The translations under genes were made by a program, and so were the position numbers. Below, one piece after another: positions 45,935-58,100 of a stretch of DNA of 64,000 nucleotides. A model generated the notes under the pieces. It had not been told where the DNA came from, did not search any database, and was given only the letters and a program-made list of their open reading frames with translations. Location of the stretch: NCBI GenBank assembly GCA_021733925.1, contig JAIPJY010000021.1:1-64000 (forward strand). The letters run 5' to 3'. Origin of the DNA: Prosthecobacter sp. Lineage in GTDB: Bacteria > Verrucomicrobiota > Verrucomicrobiia > Verrucomicrobiales > Verrucomicrobiaceae. The stretch's first letter is position 1; each line of letters opens with the position of its first letter.

Positions 45935-48411
45935 TGAAAACACCCCTCACTCTCCTCATCGCCCTCGCGGGCCTATCCATCGCCTCTGCTCAATCGCCCG
46001 GTGGCGGCGTCTTCCAGAAGTTCGACAAAAACAGCGATGGCAAAGTCACCTCCGACGAACTGCCGAACCAGCAGGCGTTTGATCGCTTTGACGTAGACAA
46101 GGACGGCAGCATCACGCTGGAGGAATACATGCAAATTGCGGGAGGCACGAAGCCGAAAACGACGACTCCGACCACGCCCGCCGCTCCGGTGAAGCCAGAT
46201 CAGCCACCGCCCGGAGTGACACCCGCACCTACCGTTCCCGCCGACGCAGTTTTCTCCGGTTACGACAAAAACAGTGATGGCAAAGTGACCACCGATGAAC
46301 TGGCGAACGCGCAGGCCTTTGGTCGTTTCGATCTCGACAAGGACGGCGCGATCTCCCTAGCGGAATACAACCAAGTGTCCGGCAAAACACCGTCCACCAC
46401 GCCTCAGCCTCCCACGCCGGGCACTCCAACGCCTCCGGCGGCCGCTGTCAGCCAGATCGACGCGATGGTGAAGCAGTTCGATGTGAATGCGGATGGCAGG
46501 ATCACGCGAGAGGAAGCCGCTGGAGCGCCGTGGTTCAATCGGGTGGACTCGAATGCCGATGGTGTGATCGACGCAGAGGAACTGGCGATGGTGAAGAAGG
46601 TCGTGGCACGCGGCGGTACGGGTGGTGGACGCGGAATGCCTTCGGCAGCGCCAGCGATCTCGCCGGAGGACGTGAAGAAAGTCACCAGCGGCCCGGAGAT
46701 TCTCAAGCCGGGCGATGTCGGCATCGGGCGCATGATTGCGGATGCGCCGTTCACCGACCTCGCGGGCAAGGCGCATCGCTTGAGCGAATTGAGGGCCAGC
46801 AAAGGCAGCGTCATCATCATGACTAGCGCCACCTGTCCGGTGAGCAAGCGCTACATCCCCAGCATCGTGAAGCTGGAAAAGGAACTCGCGGGCAAAGGCA
46901 TCGCAATGCTGCTGGTGAACCCCTTTGCCAGTGAGACAACGGAGGAAATCAAAGCCCAGCTCGCGGAGCACGGCCTCACTTCGCCCTACATCCACGACAA
47001 AGAAAAGACCCTCACCGCCGCTCTCCAGGCCCGCACAACGACGGAAGTCTTCCTGCTCGATGCCACGCGCACGCTCGTCTATCGCGGAGCCTTCGATGAC
47101 CAGTATGGCATCAACTACAACCTCGACGCCCCAAAGCATCGCTACCTGCACGATGCCATCGCTGCGTTCTTGAAGAACGAATCACCGCACACCGCCGCCA
47201 CCGCCGCACCGGGCTGCGAACTCGATCTCGGCAGTGCACCGAAGCTTGCCGCCTCGCCCGTGACCTACCATCGTGATGTCGCCCGCATTCTTCAGCAGAA
47301 CTGTGTGGAATGTCATCGCAAAGACGGCATCGCGCCCTTTGCGCTGGATGACATCGAGGAGGTCAAAGACCGCGCCAAGGTCATCAAACGCGTTATTTCC
47401 GAAGGCACCATGCCGCCGTGGTTCGCTGCGTTGGACAAAGACGCCACGACGAATCCCTGGGTCAATGATTGCTCCCTCTCCGCCAAGGACAAAGCCGATC
47501 TGCTCGCGTGGATCGAGTCCAGCGACCGACCGCTCGGCATCGTGGCCGAGGCACCCGCGAAACGCACTTACCCCGCCGAATGGAGCATCGGCACGCCCGA
47601 CCTCATCATCCCGCTGAGCCGCGCATACGACATCAAGGCCGACGGCTTCATGCCTTACGCCTTCGATGTCGTCGAAACCGACATCGCCGAGGACAAATGG
47701 GTCGCCGCGTATGAAATCCTGCCGAGTGAGCGCGACGTGGTGCATCACGTCATCGTGCAGGTGCATGAAAAAGGCAGCGATGCCCGCGATCGCGAGGAAG
47801 GCGCGGGCGGTTACTGGGCCGTCTATGTCCCTGGCAACGGCTCCTGCGTTTATCCCGACGGCTTCGCCCGCAAAATCCCCGCCGGAGCGCGTGTCAGCTT
47901 CCAGATTCATTACACGCCGAGCGGCAGGGCCAAAAAGGAACGCCTGCGCATGGGCCTCGTCTTTGCCAAGACCGCACCGCAGTATGAAGTGAAGACCCTC
48001 GCCGTATCGAATCCGAAAATCTCCATTCCGCCCGGAGCCTCGCATCACGTCGAGACATCGACCCGCCGCGTGCCCTTCGACATCCCTATCACCGGCTACA
48101 TGGCGCACATGCACATTCGTGGGAAGGCCTTCAAATATGAAGTCACCTATGCCGACGGCAAAACGGAAACCCTGCTCGACATCCCCCGCTACGACTTCAA
48201 CTGGCAGCTCCGCTACGACTACAAACAGCCCAAGCTCATCCCACGCGGCAGCACACTCACTATCACCGCCGTGTATGACAACAGCGCCGAAAACAAAGCC
48301 AACCCCGACCCTACCAAACTCGTCAAATGGGGCTCACAAACTGTGGACGAGATGATGCTCGGCTACTTCGAATACTTCGTCCCGCTGAGCGGGAGCGTGG
48401 CGATGCAGTGA
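45934..48411 (+). CDS. Six-EF-hand / thioredoxin-like / heme / copper monooxygenase-like fusion (825 aa)
   Basis: The frame is open from 45592, but that part is out of frame with the real upstream gene; ATG 45934 overlaps the previous stop and starts a signal peptide. Six EF-hand loops are visible: DKNSDGKVTSDE (31-42), DVDKDGSITLEE (53-64), DKNSDGKVTTDE (111-122), DLDKDGAISLAE (133-144), DVNADGRITREE (183-194), DSNADGVIDAEE (206-217). Residues about 263-412 are a redoxin (AhpC/TSA-like; SATCPVSKRYIPSIVKL, one Cys). CVECH (about 460-464) is a c-type heme site. Residues about 530-825 resemble ascorbate-dependent type II copper monooxygenases (DVVHHVIVQVHEKG, GYMAHMHIRGKAFKYEVTYA). Periplasmic. 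The likely role is oxidation of an organic substrate, coupled to a redox relay. Confidence 0.9.
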   Translation: MKTPLTLLIALAGLSIASAQSPGGGVFQKFDKNSDGKVTSDELPNQQAFDRFDVDKDGSITLEEYMQIAGGTKPKTTTPTTPAAPVKPDQPPPGVTPAPTVPADAVFSGYDKNSDGKVTTDELANAQAFGRFDLDKDGAISLAEYNQVSGKTPSTTPQPPTPGTPTPPAAAVSQIDAMVKQFDVNADGRITREEAAGAPWFNRVDSNADGVIDAEELAMVKKVVARGGTGGGRGMPSAAPAISPEDVKKVTSGPEILKPGDVGIGRMIADAPFTDLAGKAHRLSELRASKGSVIIMTSATCPVSKRYIPSIVKLEKELAGKGIAMLLVNPFASETTEEIKAQLAEHGLTSPYIHDKEKTLTAALQARTTTEVFLLDATRTLVYRGAFDDQYGINYNLDAPKHRYLHDAIAAFLKNESPHTAATAAPGCELDLGSAPKLAASPVTYHRDVARILQQNCVECHRKDGIAPFALDDIEEVKDRAKVIKRVISEGTMPPWFAALDKDATTNPWVNDCSLSAKDKADLLAWIESSDRPLGIVAEAPAKRTYPAEWSIGTPDLIIPLSRAYDIKADGFMPYAFDVVETDIAEDKWVAAYEILPSERDVVHHVIVQVHEKGSDARDREEGAGGYWAVYVPGNGSCVYPDGFARKIPAGARVSFQIHYTPSGRAKKERLRMGLVFAKTAPQYEVKTLAVSNPKISIPPGASHHVETSTRRVPFDIPITGYMAHMHIRGKAFKYEVTYADGKTETLLDIPRYDFNWQLRYDYKQPKLIPRGSTLTITAVYDNSAENKANPDPTKLVKWGSQTVDEMMLGYFEYFVPLSGSVAMQ

Positions 48412-48613
48412 GCGAATGAGTCCGGTTTAGGGCTTCGGTGATCTCGGAGAAGTTCTGCTCAAAGGCCCGCATCGCCTCGGCGCGATCCGTTCCCTCGGCC
48501 CTCCGCTTCTCCATCAACTCCCGCACCCGTTGCACCACCGCCAGCGCCTCGGGGCTGTAGCGCTGCTGCTGCTCATTCACCGCCAGCTCCATCCGAATAA
48601 AGCGTGCGACCAT
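48323..48613 (-). CDS. Small helical protein of uncertain reality (96 aa)
   Basis: The ATG at 48613 overlaps the stop of the PIN-like remnant upstream (TGATGG). It reads AVNEQQQRYSPEALAVVQRV and ELMEKRRAEGTDRAEAMRAF, a charged helical protein, then an Arg/Ser-rich tail that overlaps the end of the monooxygenase gene by about 90 bases. It may be the partner (antitoxin-like) of the dead PIN gene. No known family; could be the remains of a gene. Confidence 0.35.
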   Translation of the reverse strand: MVARFIRMELAVNEQQQRYSPEALAVVQRVRELMEKRRAEGTDRAEAMRAFEQNFSEITEALNRTHSLTASPRSRSAGRSIRSSRASSRPQFVSPI

Positions 48614-48702
48614 CACGGCTCGACGATTCGCATCGTGGGAAGGATGTTGCGGAAGTCGGTGGCGTTGCGCGTGATGATGCCTTGGAATCGCTCGGTTGGA
48701 TG
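48613..48702 (-). pseudogene. C-terminal remnant of a PIN-domain toxin
   Basis: A minus-strand frame reads PTERFQGIITRNATDFRNIL, then PTMRIVEP and a stop at 48613-48615. TRNxxDF followed by an I-x-x-P end is the last conserved part of PIN nuclease toxins. The first three quarters of the toxin are missing, replaced by a flavoprotein N-terminus in another frame. Confidence 0.55.
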
Positions 48703-48829
48703 GAATCCAGTTCCACTCGGCGTCAGGAGAGATGACGACGATCTCATGACCGTGCCCGAGTTTCTTCCGCAGCAATGTCGCCGCAGTGTGACCGGCGATG
48801 CCAGCTCCTAGAATGACAGATTTCGCCAT
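48695..48829 (-). pseudogene. N-terminal remnant of an NAD(P)/FAD oxidoreductase (sulfide:quinone reductase-like)
   Basis: Begins MAKSVILGAGIAGHTAATLL with the GxGxxG FAD-binding motif, then VVISPDAEWNWIPSN, as in sulfide:quinone oxidoreductase-like flavoproteins. Similarity ends after about 45 residues, where the PIN remnant begins. The rest of the roughly 380-residue enzyme is absent. Confidence 0.6.
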
Positions 48830-48890
48830 GACGGTGGATGGGTGAGCGGTTGGGTCCGGAGACTTGGTGAAAATGAGCCGACGCGGCGGA

Positions 48891-49241
48891 TCAGGAGTTC
48901 AGCGCGGCGTCGAGAGCACGCAGCGCATGCATGATTCGCTCGTGATGGTCCTTTGTGGCCTCGTGCTCCTGTTTTTGTTTCGCGTGGTCTGCTTCGGCGT
49001 GCTGGTGTGTGGCGTTGGGCGCATTTCCAGCTTTCTCGTGGTCGACGATCTCCTGTTCGTGAGTGACGATCTCTGCCTCATGGGCGCGGATGCTTGCCTC
49101 GTGACTCGCGAGTTCCTCTTGCGCCCGTTTCAGGATGGCGGCGGCTTCCTGGTGGTCGGCAGACCAGGCGGCGTGGTCGTTTTTCCAGGCGGCATGATCC
49201 AGTTTGTCACTGGCGTGTTCGGTGGTGGTATCGGTGTTCAT
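48891..49241 (-). CDS. His-rich coiled-coil protein (116 aa)
   Basis: An in-frame ATG lies at 49316; ATG 49241 removes a non-typical leader and is preferred. The protein is helical with heptad-like repeats and many His residues: LDHAAWKNDHAAWSADHQEA, ASIRAHEAEIVTHEQEIVDH. It has no signal peptide and no recognised domain. It is the last gene of the minus-strand stress block. The repeated HxAAWxxDHAAW motif may bind metal or DNA, but this is a guess. Confidence 0.7.
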   Translation of the reverse strand: MNTDTTTEHASDKLDHAAWKNDHAAWSADHQEAAAILKRAQEELASHEASIRAHEAEIVTHEQEIVDHEKAGNAPNATHQHAEADHAKQKQEHEATKDHHERIMHALRALDAALNS

Positions 49242-49326
49242 GGTGGTGTGGTGTTTTCGATGTGGGACTGCTGACCAGTGTGCGAAGGCGTGGCATGAAC
49301 CGCGTAACGCTTTCATGCTTCAGCGC

Positions 49327-49818
49327 TCAATACGAGAAGCTCAGTGCCGCAGCCGGGAGCGCTTTGAAGAGATCTTCGTGGTGGACCACGACGGCACCTT
49401 TGATGAGGTTGGACTCGGCGACCTTGGAGACGGCGGCGCAATGCCCGCAGACGTAGAGTTCGCCGCCATCGGCCACAAAGCTCGCTATCATTTGCTTCAC
49501 AGGCGGAAAGTCGGCAAACTTCAGATCCGCCGAAAGGTCCGCCGTTGCGAGCACCGCCGCGTGGACATTCAGGAAGATGACGGCCCTGCGCCCGGCCTTG
49601 ATGGCATTGCTGGCAAGACTAATGCCCATGCATGCAGCATGGAGGTCATCCGTGCTGCGGGTGATGTTCACGACCACGGTAGGCTTGCCTTTGGGAGACA
49701 CGGCGGCCTTTTCTCCCGCTGTTGTCTGGGCGGACAAGGTGGGCTGAAACAGCGGGGAAATCCAGGCAAGCGCAAGAGCGATGACGGGGATGATGGAACG
49801 GAGTTGGATGGTTTTCAT
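49327..49818 (-). CDS. DsrE/DsrF-like protein, exported (163 aa)
   Basis: Signal peptide (IIPVIALALAWISPLF, then PTLSAQ), followed by a DsrE-like fold: PTVVVNITRSTDDLHAACMG, ISLASNAIKAGRRAVIFLNV, FVADGGELYVCGHCAAVSKV (Cys in the loop) and GAVVVHHEDLF. DsrE-like proteins take part in sulfur transfer or small-molecule redox chemistry. The exported form with a CGHC motif is common in PVC bacteria. Sits between the Dps and coiled-coil genes. Confidence 0.82.
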   Translation of the reverse strand: MKTIQLRSIIPVIALALAWISPLFQPTLSAQTTAGEKAAVSPKGKPTVVVNITRSTDDLHAACMGISLASNAIKAGRRAVIFLNVHAAVLATADLSADLKFADFPPVKQMIASFVADGGELYVCGHCAAVSKVAESNLIKGAVVVHHEDLFKALPAAALSFSY

Positions 49819-49878
49819 GGTTCTATGGTGTGCGGTTTGGTTTTGTTGGTTTTGGGATGGAAGGAAATGAACTATGGA

Positions 49879-50361
49879 TCAGTCCTCGAGCAGACTGCGC
49901 AGCATCCACGCGGTCTTTTCGTGAAGCTGGATGCGCTGGGTCAAAAGATCGGCGCTGGCTTCGTCGGAGGCTTTTTCCACGACGGGGAAGATGGAGCGCG
50001 CGGTGCGCACGACAGCTTCATGACCGTTGACCAGCAGGCGGACCATTTCTGTGGCCTTCGGGACGCCGGGGACTTCCTGGATGGAACTGAGGCTCACAAA
50101 CTCCGCGTAAGTGCCTGGCGCGTGCATGCCCAGCGCACGGATGCGCTCGGCGATGATGTCCACGGCGAGTGCCAGCTCGGTGTAGTGCAGCTCGAACATG
50201 ACGTGCAGCGTCTGGAACATCGGGCCGGTGACGTTCCAGTGGAAGTTGTGCGTCTGGAGATAGAGCGTGTAGCTGTCCGCGAGCAGACGCGAGAGCCCAG
50301 CGGCGATGTCGGTGCGGTCGGTTTCGCTGATGCCGGTGTTGATGGGTGTATTCGTTTTCAT
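49879..50361 (-). CDS. dps: Dps-like DNA-binding ferritin
   Basis: 160 aa, standard Dps length. HNFHWNVTGPMFQTLHVMFE contains the ferroxidase His and Asp/Glu ligands at the dimer interface, and HYTELALAVDIIAERIRALG the second helix. Dps oxidises ferrous iron with peroxide, stores it, and protects DNA. No N-terminal Lys-rich tail beyond MKTNTPINTGISETDRTD is seen, so direct DNA binding is unclear. It lies 22 bases from the DUF2202 gene and forms a stress operon with it. Confidence 0.92.
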   Translation of the reverse strand: MKTNTPINTGISETDRTDIAAGLSRLLADSYTLYLQTHNFHWNVTGPMFQTLHVMFELHYTELALAVDIIAERIRALGMHAPGTYAEFVSLSSIQEVPGVPKATEMVRLLVNGHEAVVRTARSIFPVVEKASDEASADLLTQRIQLHEKTAWMLRSLLED

Positions 50362-50383
50362 GAGGGTTGTTCAGGGGCTGGGA

Positions 50384-50965
50384 TCAGTTCGCGGGTCGTC
50401 CTTTGCCGCGTCCTCCCTTTGGCCAGGGGAGCTTCTGCATCTCGGCCTCGTCGAGCTGGCCTTGGGATGCCGCCGCTGCCTGGAAGGCGGGCAGGTGAGC
50501 TTCAAGCGAGGCACTCCGCAGGTTGGTGAACACCTGCGTGAGGTCCGGGTAGTTTTTCACGGCGGCCATATACCCGTCATAGAGGGCGACGTTCTTCTTT
50601 TCGGCTTCAATGCCATCCTTCGCGGCTTGCAGTAGCGTCTCTGGCGGAGTCACTTTCCCCGCAAACTTGTCTTCGGGAATGGCGACGCCGTATTTCTCAA
50701 ACTGTCGCCTCAGCGCCTGGATGTGCCGTGTTTCAGCCTCGCGAATGTTCGCGTAAGGTTGGACGTCACCGAACTTCTTCAAAATGGTGGTGTAGAGCGC
50801 GTGGGCGGCGAACTCGCCCTCCGGTCCAGCGAGTGTCTCGACGAGCGCTTGCCTGGCTTCGGTGGTTAAGCCGCCTGAGGCACGGCCACGTCCAGCTTGC
50901 TGCGCCGTGGCGGAAAGGGTGAGTAGCAGGACGAACGCTGTCGCCAAGGTGGTGAGTGATTTCAT
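50384..50965 (-). CDS. DUF2202 ferritin-like protein, exported
   Basis: A frame starts at 51037, but ATG 50965 has the signal peptide (MKSLTTLATAFVLLLTLSAT) and is preferred (193 aa). GEFAAHALYTTILKKFGDVQ and REAETRHIQALRRQFEKYGV are the paired helices of the DUF2202/ferritin-like family with Glu/His metal ligands. EAEKKNVALYDGYMAAVKNY is the third helix. A Gly/Lys tail ends it. Role: probable iron- or oxygen-binding protein in the oxidative-stress block. Confidence 0.85.
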   Translation of the reverse strand: MKSLTTLATAFVLLLTLSATAQQAGRGRASGGLTTEARQALVETLAGPEGEFAAHALYTTILKKFGDVQPYANIREAETRHIQALRRQFEKYGVAIPEDKFAGKVTPPETLLQAAKDGIEAEKKNVALYDGYMAAVKNYPDLTQVFTNLRSASLEAHLPAFQAAAASQGQLDEAEMQKLPWPKGGRGKGRPAN

Positions 50966-51412
50966 GGTGGGATTCACCGGTGTGCGGGGTTGGTTGCGAT
51001 GGTGGATGACCAGCTCCACGACACCGTAAAGATGCAAGCCGACGCCTGATCGTCGCGGTGAAATGTGAGGCGGATCTTGCGCTGAAAATCCCTGTGCAGG
51101 TGCCGCAGGTGATTGGGCGAACTGGGTTGGTCACAGCGTGAAGGCATGAGGCGATGGGGATGGCGATTTCATGGCTGATTCGTGTTTGAAGTGATAGACG
51201 GAGTTGAAGCCGCTAAACACGTCAGCCTATGAAACTTTAGAGCGCTCAGAAATGGGGTGAACACCCCAATCCATCAGCCACATCGCGACGGCTCTTATAA
51301 TGCCATTACGAAGCATCCAGCTCCATCACTTCGTCAAACTCAAGAGCCGCAAGATCACCAGCATCCGCACCGGCTTTGCATATCTCAGACGAATTGATCA
51401 CCGAGTCATGAC
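50966..51412. other. Intergenic region with a degraded island fragment
   Basis: About 450 bases between the DUF2202 gene and the katG terminator. It contains a small repeat (tggggtg-aa-cacccca, 51253-51268) and, at 51300-51370, a plus-strand fragment SIQLHHFVKLKSRKI that resembles MQLHHLVKLKNPKV of the island nuclease (near 39484). The rest shows no feature. Confidence 0.5.
51300..51370 (+). pseudogene. Fragment similar to the island nuclease
   Basis: Codons for SIQLHHFVKLK align with GMQLHHLVKLK of the Cas4-like nuclease (near 39484), with 9 of 11 similar residues. The open frame is short and has no catalytic part. It may be a chance match, but a third piece of island DNA (with 19000-19243) makes a relic plausible. 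Confidence 0.3.
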
Positions 51413-51444
51413 AAAAAAATGGCGGCCCGGAAACGGGCCGCCAT
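51413..51444 (-). terminator. Intrinsic terminator of katG
   Basis: atggcggcccg (51419-51429), loop gaaa, cgggccgccat (51434-51444): perfect 11-bp stem. On the minus strand it is followed by TTTTTTT (51419-51413). It lies 16 bases after the katG stop. Confidence 0.92.
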
Positions 51445-51460
51445 TCAAGCGCCAACTTGG

Positions 51461-54317
<2,857 letters not shown>

Positions 54318-54330
54318 CGGCGTGATTGTT

Positions 54331-54348
54331 GAATCCAGATATGGATTC
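54331..54348 (-). promoter_or_regulatory. Inverted repeat upstream of the Fur/PerR gene (operator candidate)
   Basis: gaatcca (54331-54337), gata, tggattc (54342-54348): perfect 7-4-7 palindrome. It lies 14 bases before the regulator ATG and overlaps the TTGACA-like -35 (tgtcaa, 54349-54354). The position fits autorepression. Confidence 0.7.
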
Positions 54349-54414
54349 TGTCAATAACTGGTTTAGATCCAATTCGTTTATCGCCGGGCACTGAAGATGA
54401 GATTGTCCTCTGAC

Positions 54415-54770
54415 CTACCCCATAGAAATGAAAAAGCCTGGAAACAACCCGGAGCTGTGCGCAAGCAGAGTCAGGGTGGAATGGCGCCGGATTGATCGCG
54501 ACGCGCTGAGTTTGCCCAAGACTTCCACGATGATCTTCGGCTTCTCTGAGCGCGCTGCCAGCGCCATCACGGTGGCGCTGGAGAGCTGCATGAGCACGGC
54601 AGCGGCGACAGGATGCAGCAGACCGGCGGCGATGATCATGCCGAGGGTGTTATAAGTGGGGGCGGCGCGCAGGATGAGGCGGACGCGTGTGGCGAGTGCG
54701 CGGGCTTCCTGGCAGAGCGAGGGCAGAGCGGCGAAGTCGGGTCGCAGCCAGCGGGCCTGGACGCTGGCGG
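54415..54770 (-). pseudogene. C-terminal remnant of a metal P-type ATPase
   Basis: The minus-strand frame includes WLRPDFAALPSLCQEARALA, LILRAAPTYNTLGMIIAAGL and LHPVAAAVLMQLSSATVMAL, the last two membrane helices of heavy-metal P1B-type ATPases. There is no phosphorylation motif (DKTGT) and no upstream body; the frame's first half is unrelated. The fragment meets a serine-hydrolase fragment on the other strand at about 54780. Confidence 0.55.
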
Positions 54771-54786
54771 TGCGGTGGACGGCGAA

Positions 54787-54960
54787 GGCGGCCACTCCTG
54801 GGGCGGAGCGAACGGCACGCAGTTGTGGCTCGACCGGACGAACCACCTCTTTGCCATCTTCATGGTGCAGACGCAGCTCTACAAAGACCCGACCTACGGC
54901 ACCTTCCGCGCCCTCGCCAACGGGTCCGCCGGCATCGCCAGCCGTCGCGCCGGACTGTGA
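54787..54960 (+). pseudogene. C-terminal remnant of a beta-lactamase/serine hydrolase
   Basis: Plus-strand frame GHSWGGANGTQLWLDRTNHL, FAIFMVQTQLY ending with TGA at 54958-54960. This is the final motif (HxGxxG...DP...) of class C beta-lactamase-like serine hydrolases. The SxxK and YxN sites are absent, so the gene is a tail only. Confidence 0.55.
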
Positions 54961-55133
54961 AGACAATCCATTTCGATAGCTCTTTCTGTCCATGTTCCGC
55001 CCCGCAATGGAAGAACCTTTTGTCACCATTTCACGCCGCGATGTAACCGACCGCCTTCACCGGGATGTGAGAAAATTGTCCACCTTTCGCCTTCCCACGG
55101 AACATCCCTTCAACAGCCACGCTTCTTCACGCC

Positions 55134-58100
55134 ATGAAACTCATCCTCACCAGCTTACTGTTAGTCACCTGCATCGCCATCGCCCAGGACGCTGCCCCGC
55201 CCGATTGGCTCAAGAAGATCGACCGCAATGGCGATGGCAAAGTCTCCCGTGAGGAGATGCCGAAGATCTTTGATCTGATCGACGCGGACAAAGACGGCAT
55301 CGGCACCGTGGCGGAGCTGACGGCGTATTTCACCAAGGCCAAGGCGAAAGGCCAGACAAAGGGGGCGACGCCAAGTCCATCCCCATCAACGGCACCGGCC
55401 CCAGGCTCGGCGAATCCGAACGAGCCTGCGGCACGCGGGGCCTTGCCGGAGACGGTCGAGAAACGCGCCATCACCATCTGGAGCGATGGCACGCGCATGG
55501 CGGGCGATCTTTACCTGCCGAAGAACCGCAAGGAAGGCGAGAAGCTGCCTGCCATCGTCTTTTGCGCGGGAACGGGCGGCACGAAAGGCGGCACGGGTGG
55601 GCGCTTGGGGCCGATCTTTGCGGAGAAGGGCTATGTGGCGCTGGCTTTCGATTATCGGGGCTGGGGAGAGAGCGAGAGCCAGTTCATGGCCGCCGAGCCA
55701 CAGCCGAAACCGGACGAGAAGGGCGAGATGACGATCAAGGTGAAGGCGCTGCGCTGGCAGATGAACTACACCGATCAGACCGAGGACATTCGCGCGGCGA
55801 TCAGTTTCCTCGTGGGCGAGCCTTCGGTGGACCCGCAGCGCATCGGCATCATGGGCAGCAGCTACGGCGGCGGGCTCGTGACCTACATGGCGGGCACGGA
55901 CCCGCGCGTGAAGTGCGTCGTCGCGCAGGTGCCGGGGCTCGGCGGTGCGAATCGTGATCGCGCCCTCGCCGCCGCCTTCCGCCTGCACACGCAGCAGGCT
56001 CGTGGCGAGGTGGAGCCTGTGCCGCTGGAGACGGGCAAGATGACCGGCAAGATGGAGAAATACTCGAACATGCGGACGAACGCGGCCAAGAGCATCGGCT
56101 TCAGTGGCCTCGAAGCCGCCGCGAAGATCAACGTGCCTGCGCTCTTCGTCGTCGCGGAGAACGAGGAACTGAGCAACAACGACATCGTCGCCGAGGCGCA
56201 AAAGCAGATCGCCGCTCGCGGCGTGCCGTCGAAGTTTCACGTCGTCAAAGGCATCACGCACTACGGCATTTACCGCGAAGGTTTCCAGGAAGCGACCGCA
56301 CTGGAGATCGCGTGGTTTGAAGAGCATTTGAAGGGTGCGGCAGCGAAACCTGCGGCTTCAACACCTGAGACGCCTCCGGCTCCAAAAACGGCTCCTGCCG
56401 CCAATACGACTCCAAAACTCGAAGAAGGCTTCAAGGCTCTGGATGCGGACAAAAACGGAAAACTCAGCGCGGAGGAGTTTGCGGCACTGAAGTTGGGCAC
56501 GACCTACTTTCGCGAGCATCCTGAGCAGTTGGAGCCTGCATTCAAAAAGCTCGATGCGGATGCAGACGACGCTTTGACGCTCGAAGAGTATCGAAACATC
56601 GCCAGACCGCGCCAAAGCAAAGGCGGCCAGGGCAAAGGCAAGGCGAAGCGCCCTCCAGCCGAGACGGAAGCTCCCAAAGCATCGGCGGAGGCCACGTCCG
56701 AGAAGAGCATGAAATTTGCCGATGCTGATCTGGCCTTCTTTGAGAAGAACATCCGCCCTGTGCTCATCAAGAGCTGCTACGAGTGCCACAGCGCGGAGGC
56801 GGACAAGCTGAAAGCCGGACTGGCGCTGGATGCGCGGGTGGCGTTGCTGAAGGGAGGCGATAGCGGGGCAGCCGTGGTGCTGGGAAAGCCGGAGGAGAGT
56901 TTGCTCATCAAGTCGCTGCGGCATGATGATCCTGATTTGAAGATGCCGCCGGAGAAGCATGGCGGAAAGCTGAGCGAGGCAGTGATCGCGAACTTCGTGG
57001 AGTGGGTGAAGCGCGGTGCGCCGATGCCGGAAGGTCAGGCGGTGGCCGTGGCGCAAAAAATGGAGGCGCGGATGGATCATTGGGCGTTCAAGCCGATGAA
57101 GGACTCGCCTGCGCCAACGGTGAAGAGCACGTCCTGGCCGCGCACGGAGGTGGATCGCTTTGTGTTGGCGGAGTTGGAGAAGAAAGGTCTCGCGCCCGTG
57201 GCGGATGCGGAGCCTGCGGCGTTGCTCCGTCGCGTGCATCTCGATTTGACCGGACTGCCGCCGACGGCGGAGCAGGTGACGGCTTTTCTCGCGGCACCGA
57301 GCGAGTCACGCATCGACGGCGTGATTGATGAACTCATGAAATCGCCGCAGTTTGGCGAGCGCTGGGGCCGTCACTGGCTGGATGTGGCACGGTATGCGGA
57401 GAGCAGCGGCAAGGAGACGGATTTCGCGTATCCGCACGCGTGGCGGTATCGCGATTATGTGATCAAGGCCTTCAATGCGGACATGCCGTTTGATCAGTTC
57501 ATCCGCGAGCAGATCGCCGGGGATTTGTTTGAGGCTCGCGAGGACAAGGAGCGGGCGGAGTTGCTCATCGCGACCGGCTTTCTCGCCATCGGGCCGAAAT
57601 CGCACATCGAGAAGAATCCGCTCCAGTTTGAAATGGATGTGGTGGACGAACAGATCGACACCGTGAGCCAGGCTTTCCTCGGTCTCACAGCGGCCTGCGC
57701 CCGCTGCCACGATCACAAATACGATCCCGTCTCGCAGCGCGACTACTACGCGCTGGCGGGCATCTTCCGCAGCACGGACACGAAGTTTGGCACGATCAAG
57801 CTGGTGCAAAACAACAATGTCAGCACGCTCGTGCCACTGCCTGCCACTGCGGGCCAGCCGGATGCGCTCAAGCCGCTGATGCCACGCGAGCGAGAACGCC
57901 TGGAGAGGTTGGTGGCACAGGGCACGGCTCGGCTTGCGGAACTCACCAAGGAGAAGATGTTCGCGTCGTCGGAGTTTGTTCAGACGCGACTTCGCACCCA
58001 GACATCCGCCGCGCATCTCGCCGCCTACGAGGCCGACGGCACGCCGAAGCAGTTCGCCACCTGCGTGCTGGAGCGCGACAAGCCGCGCGACTCCGCGCTG

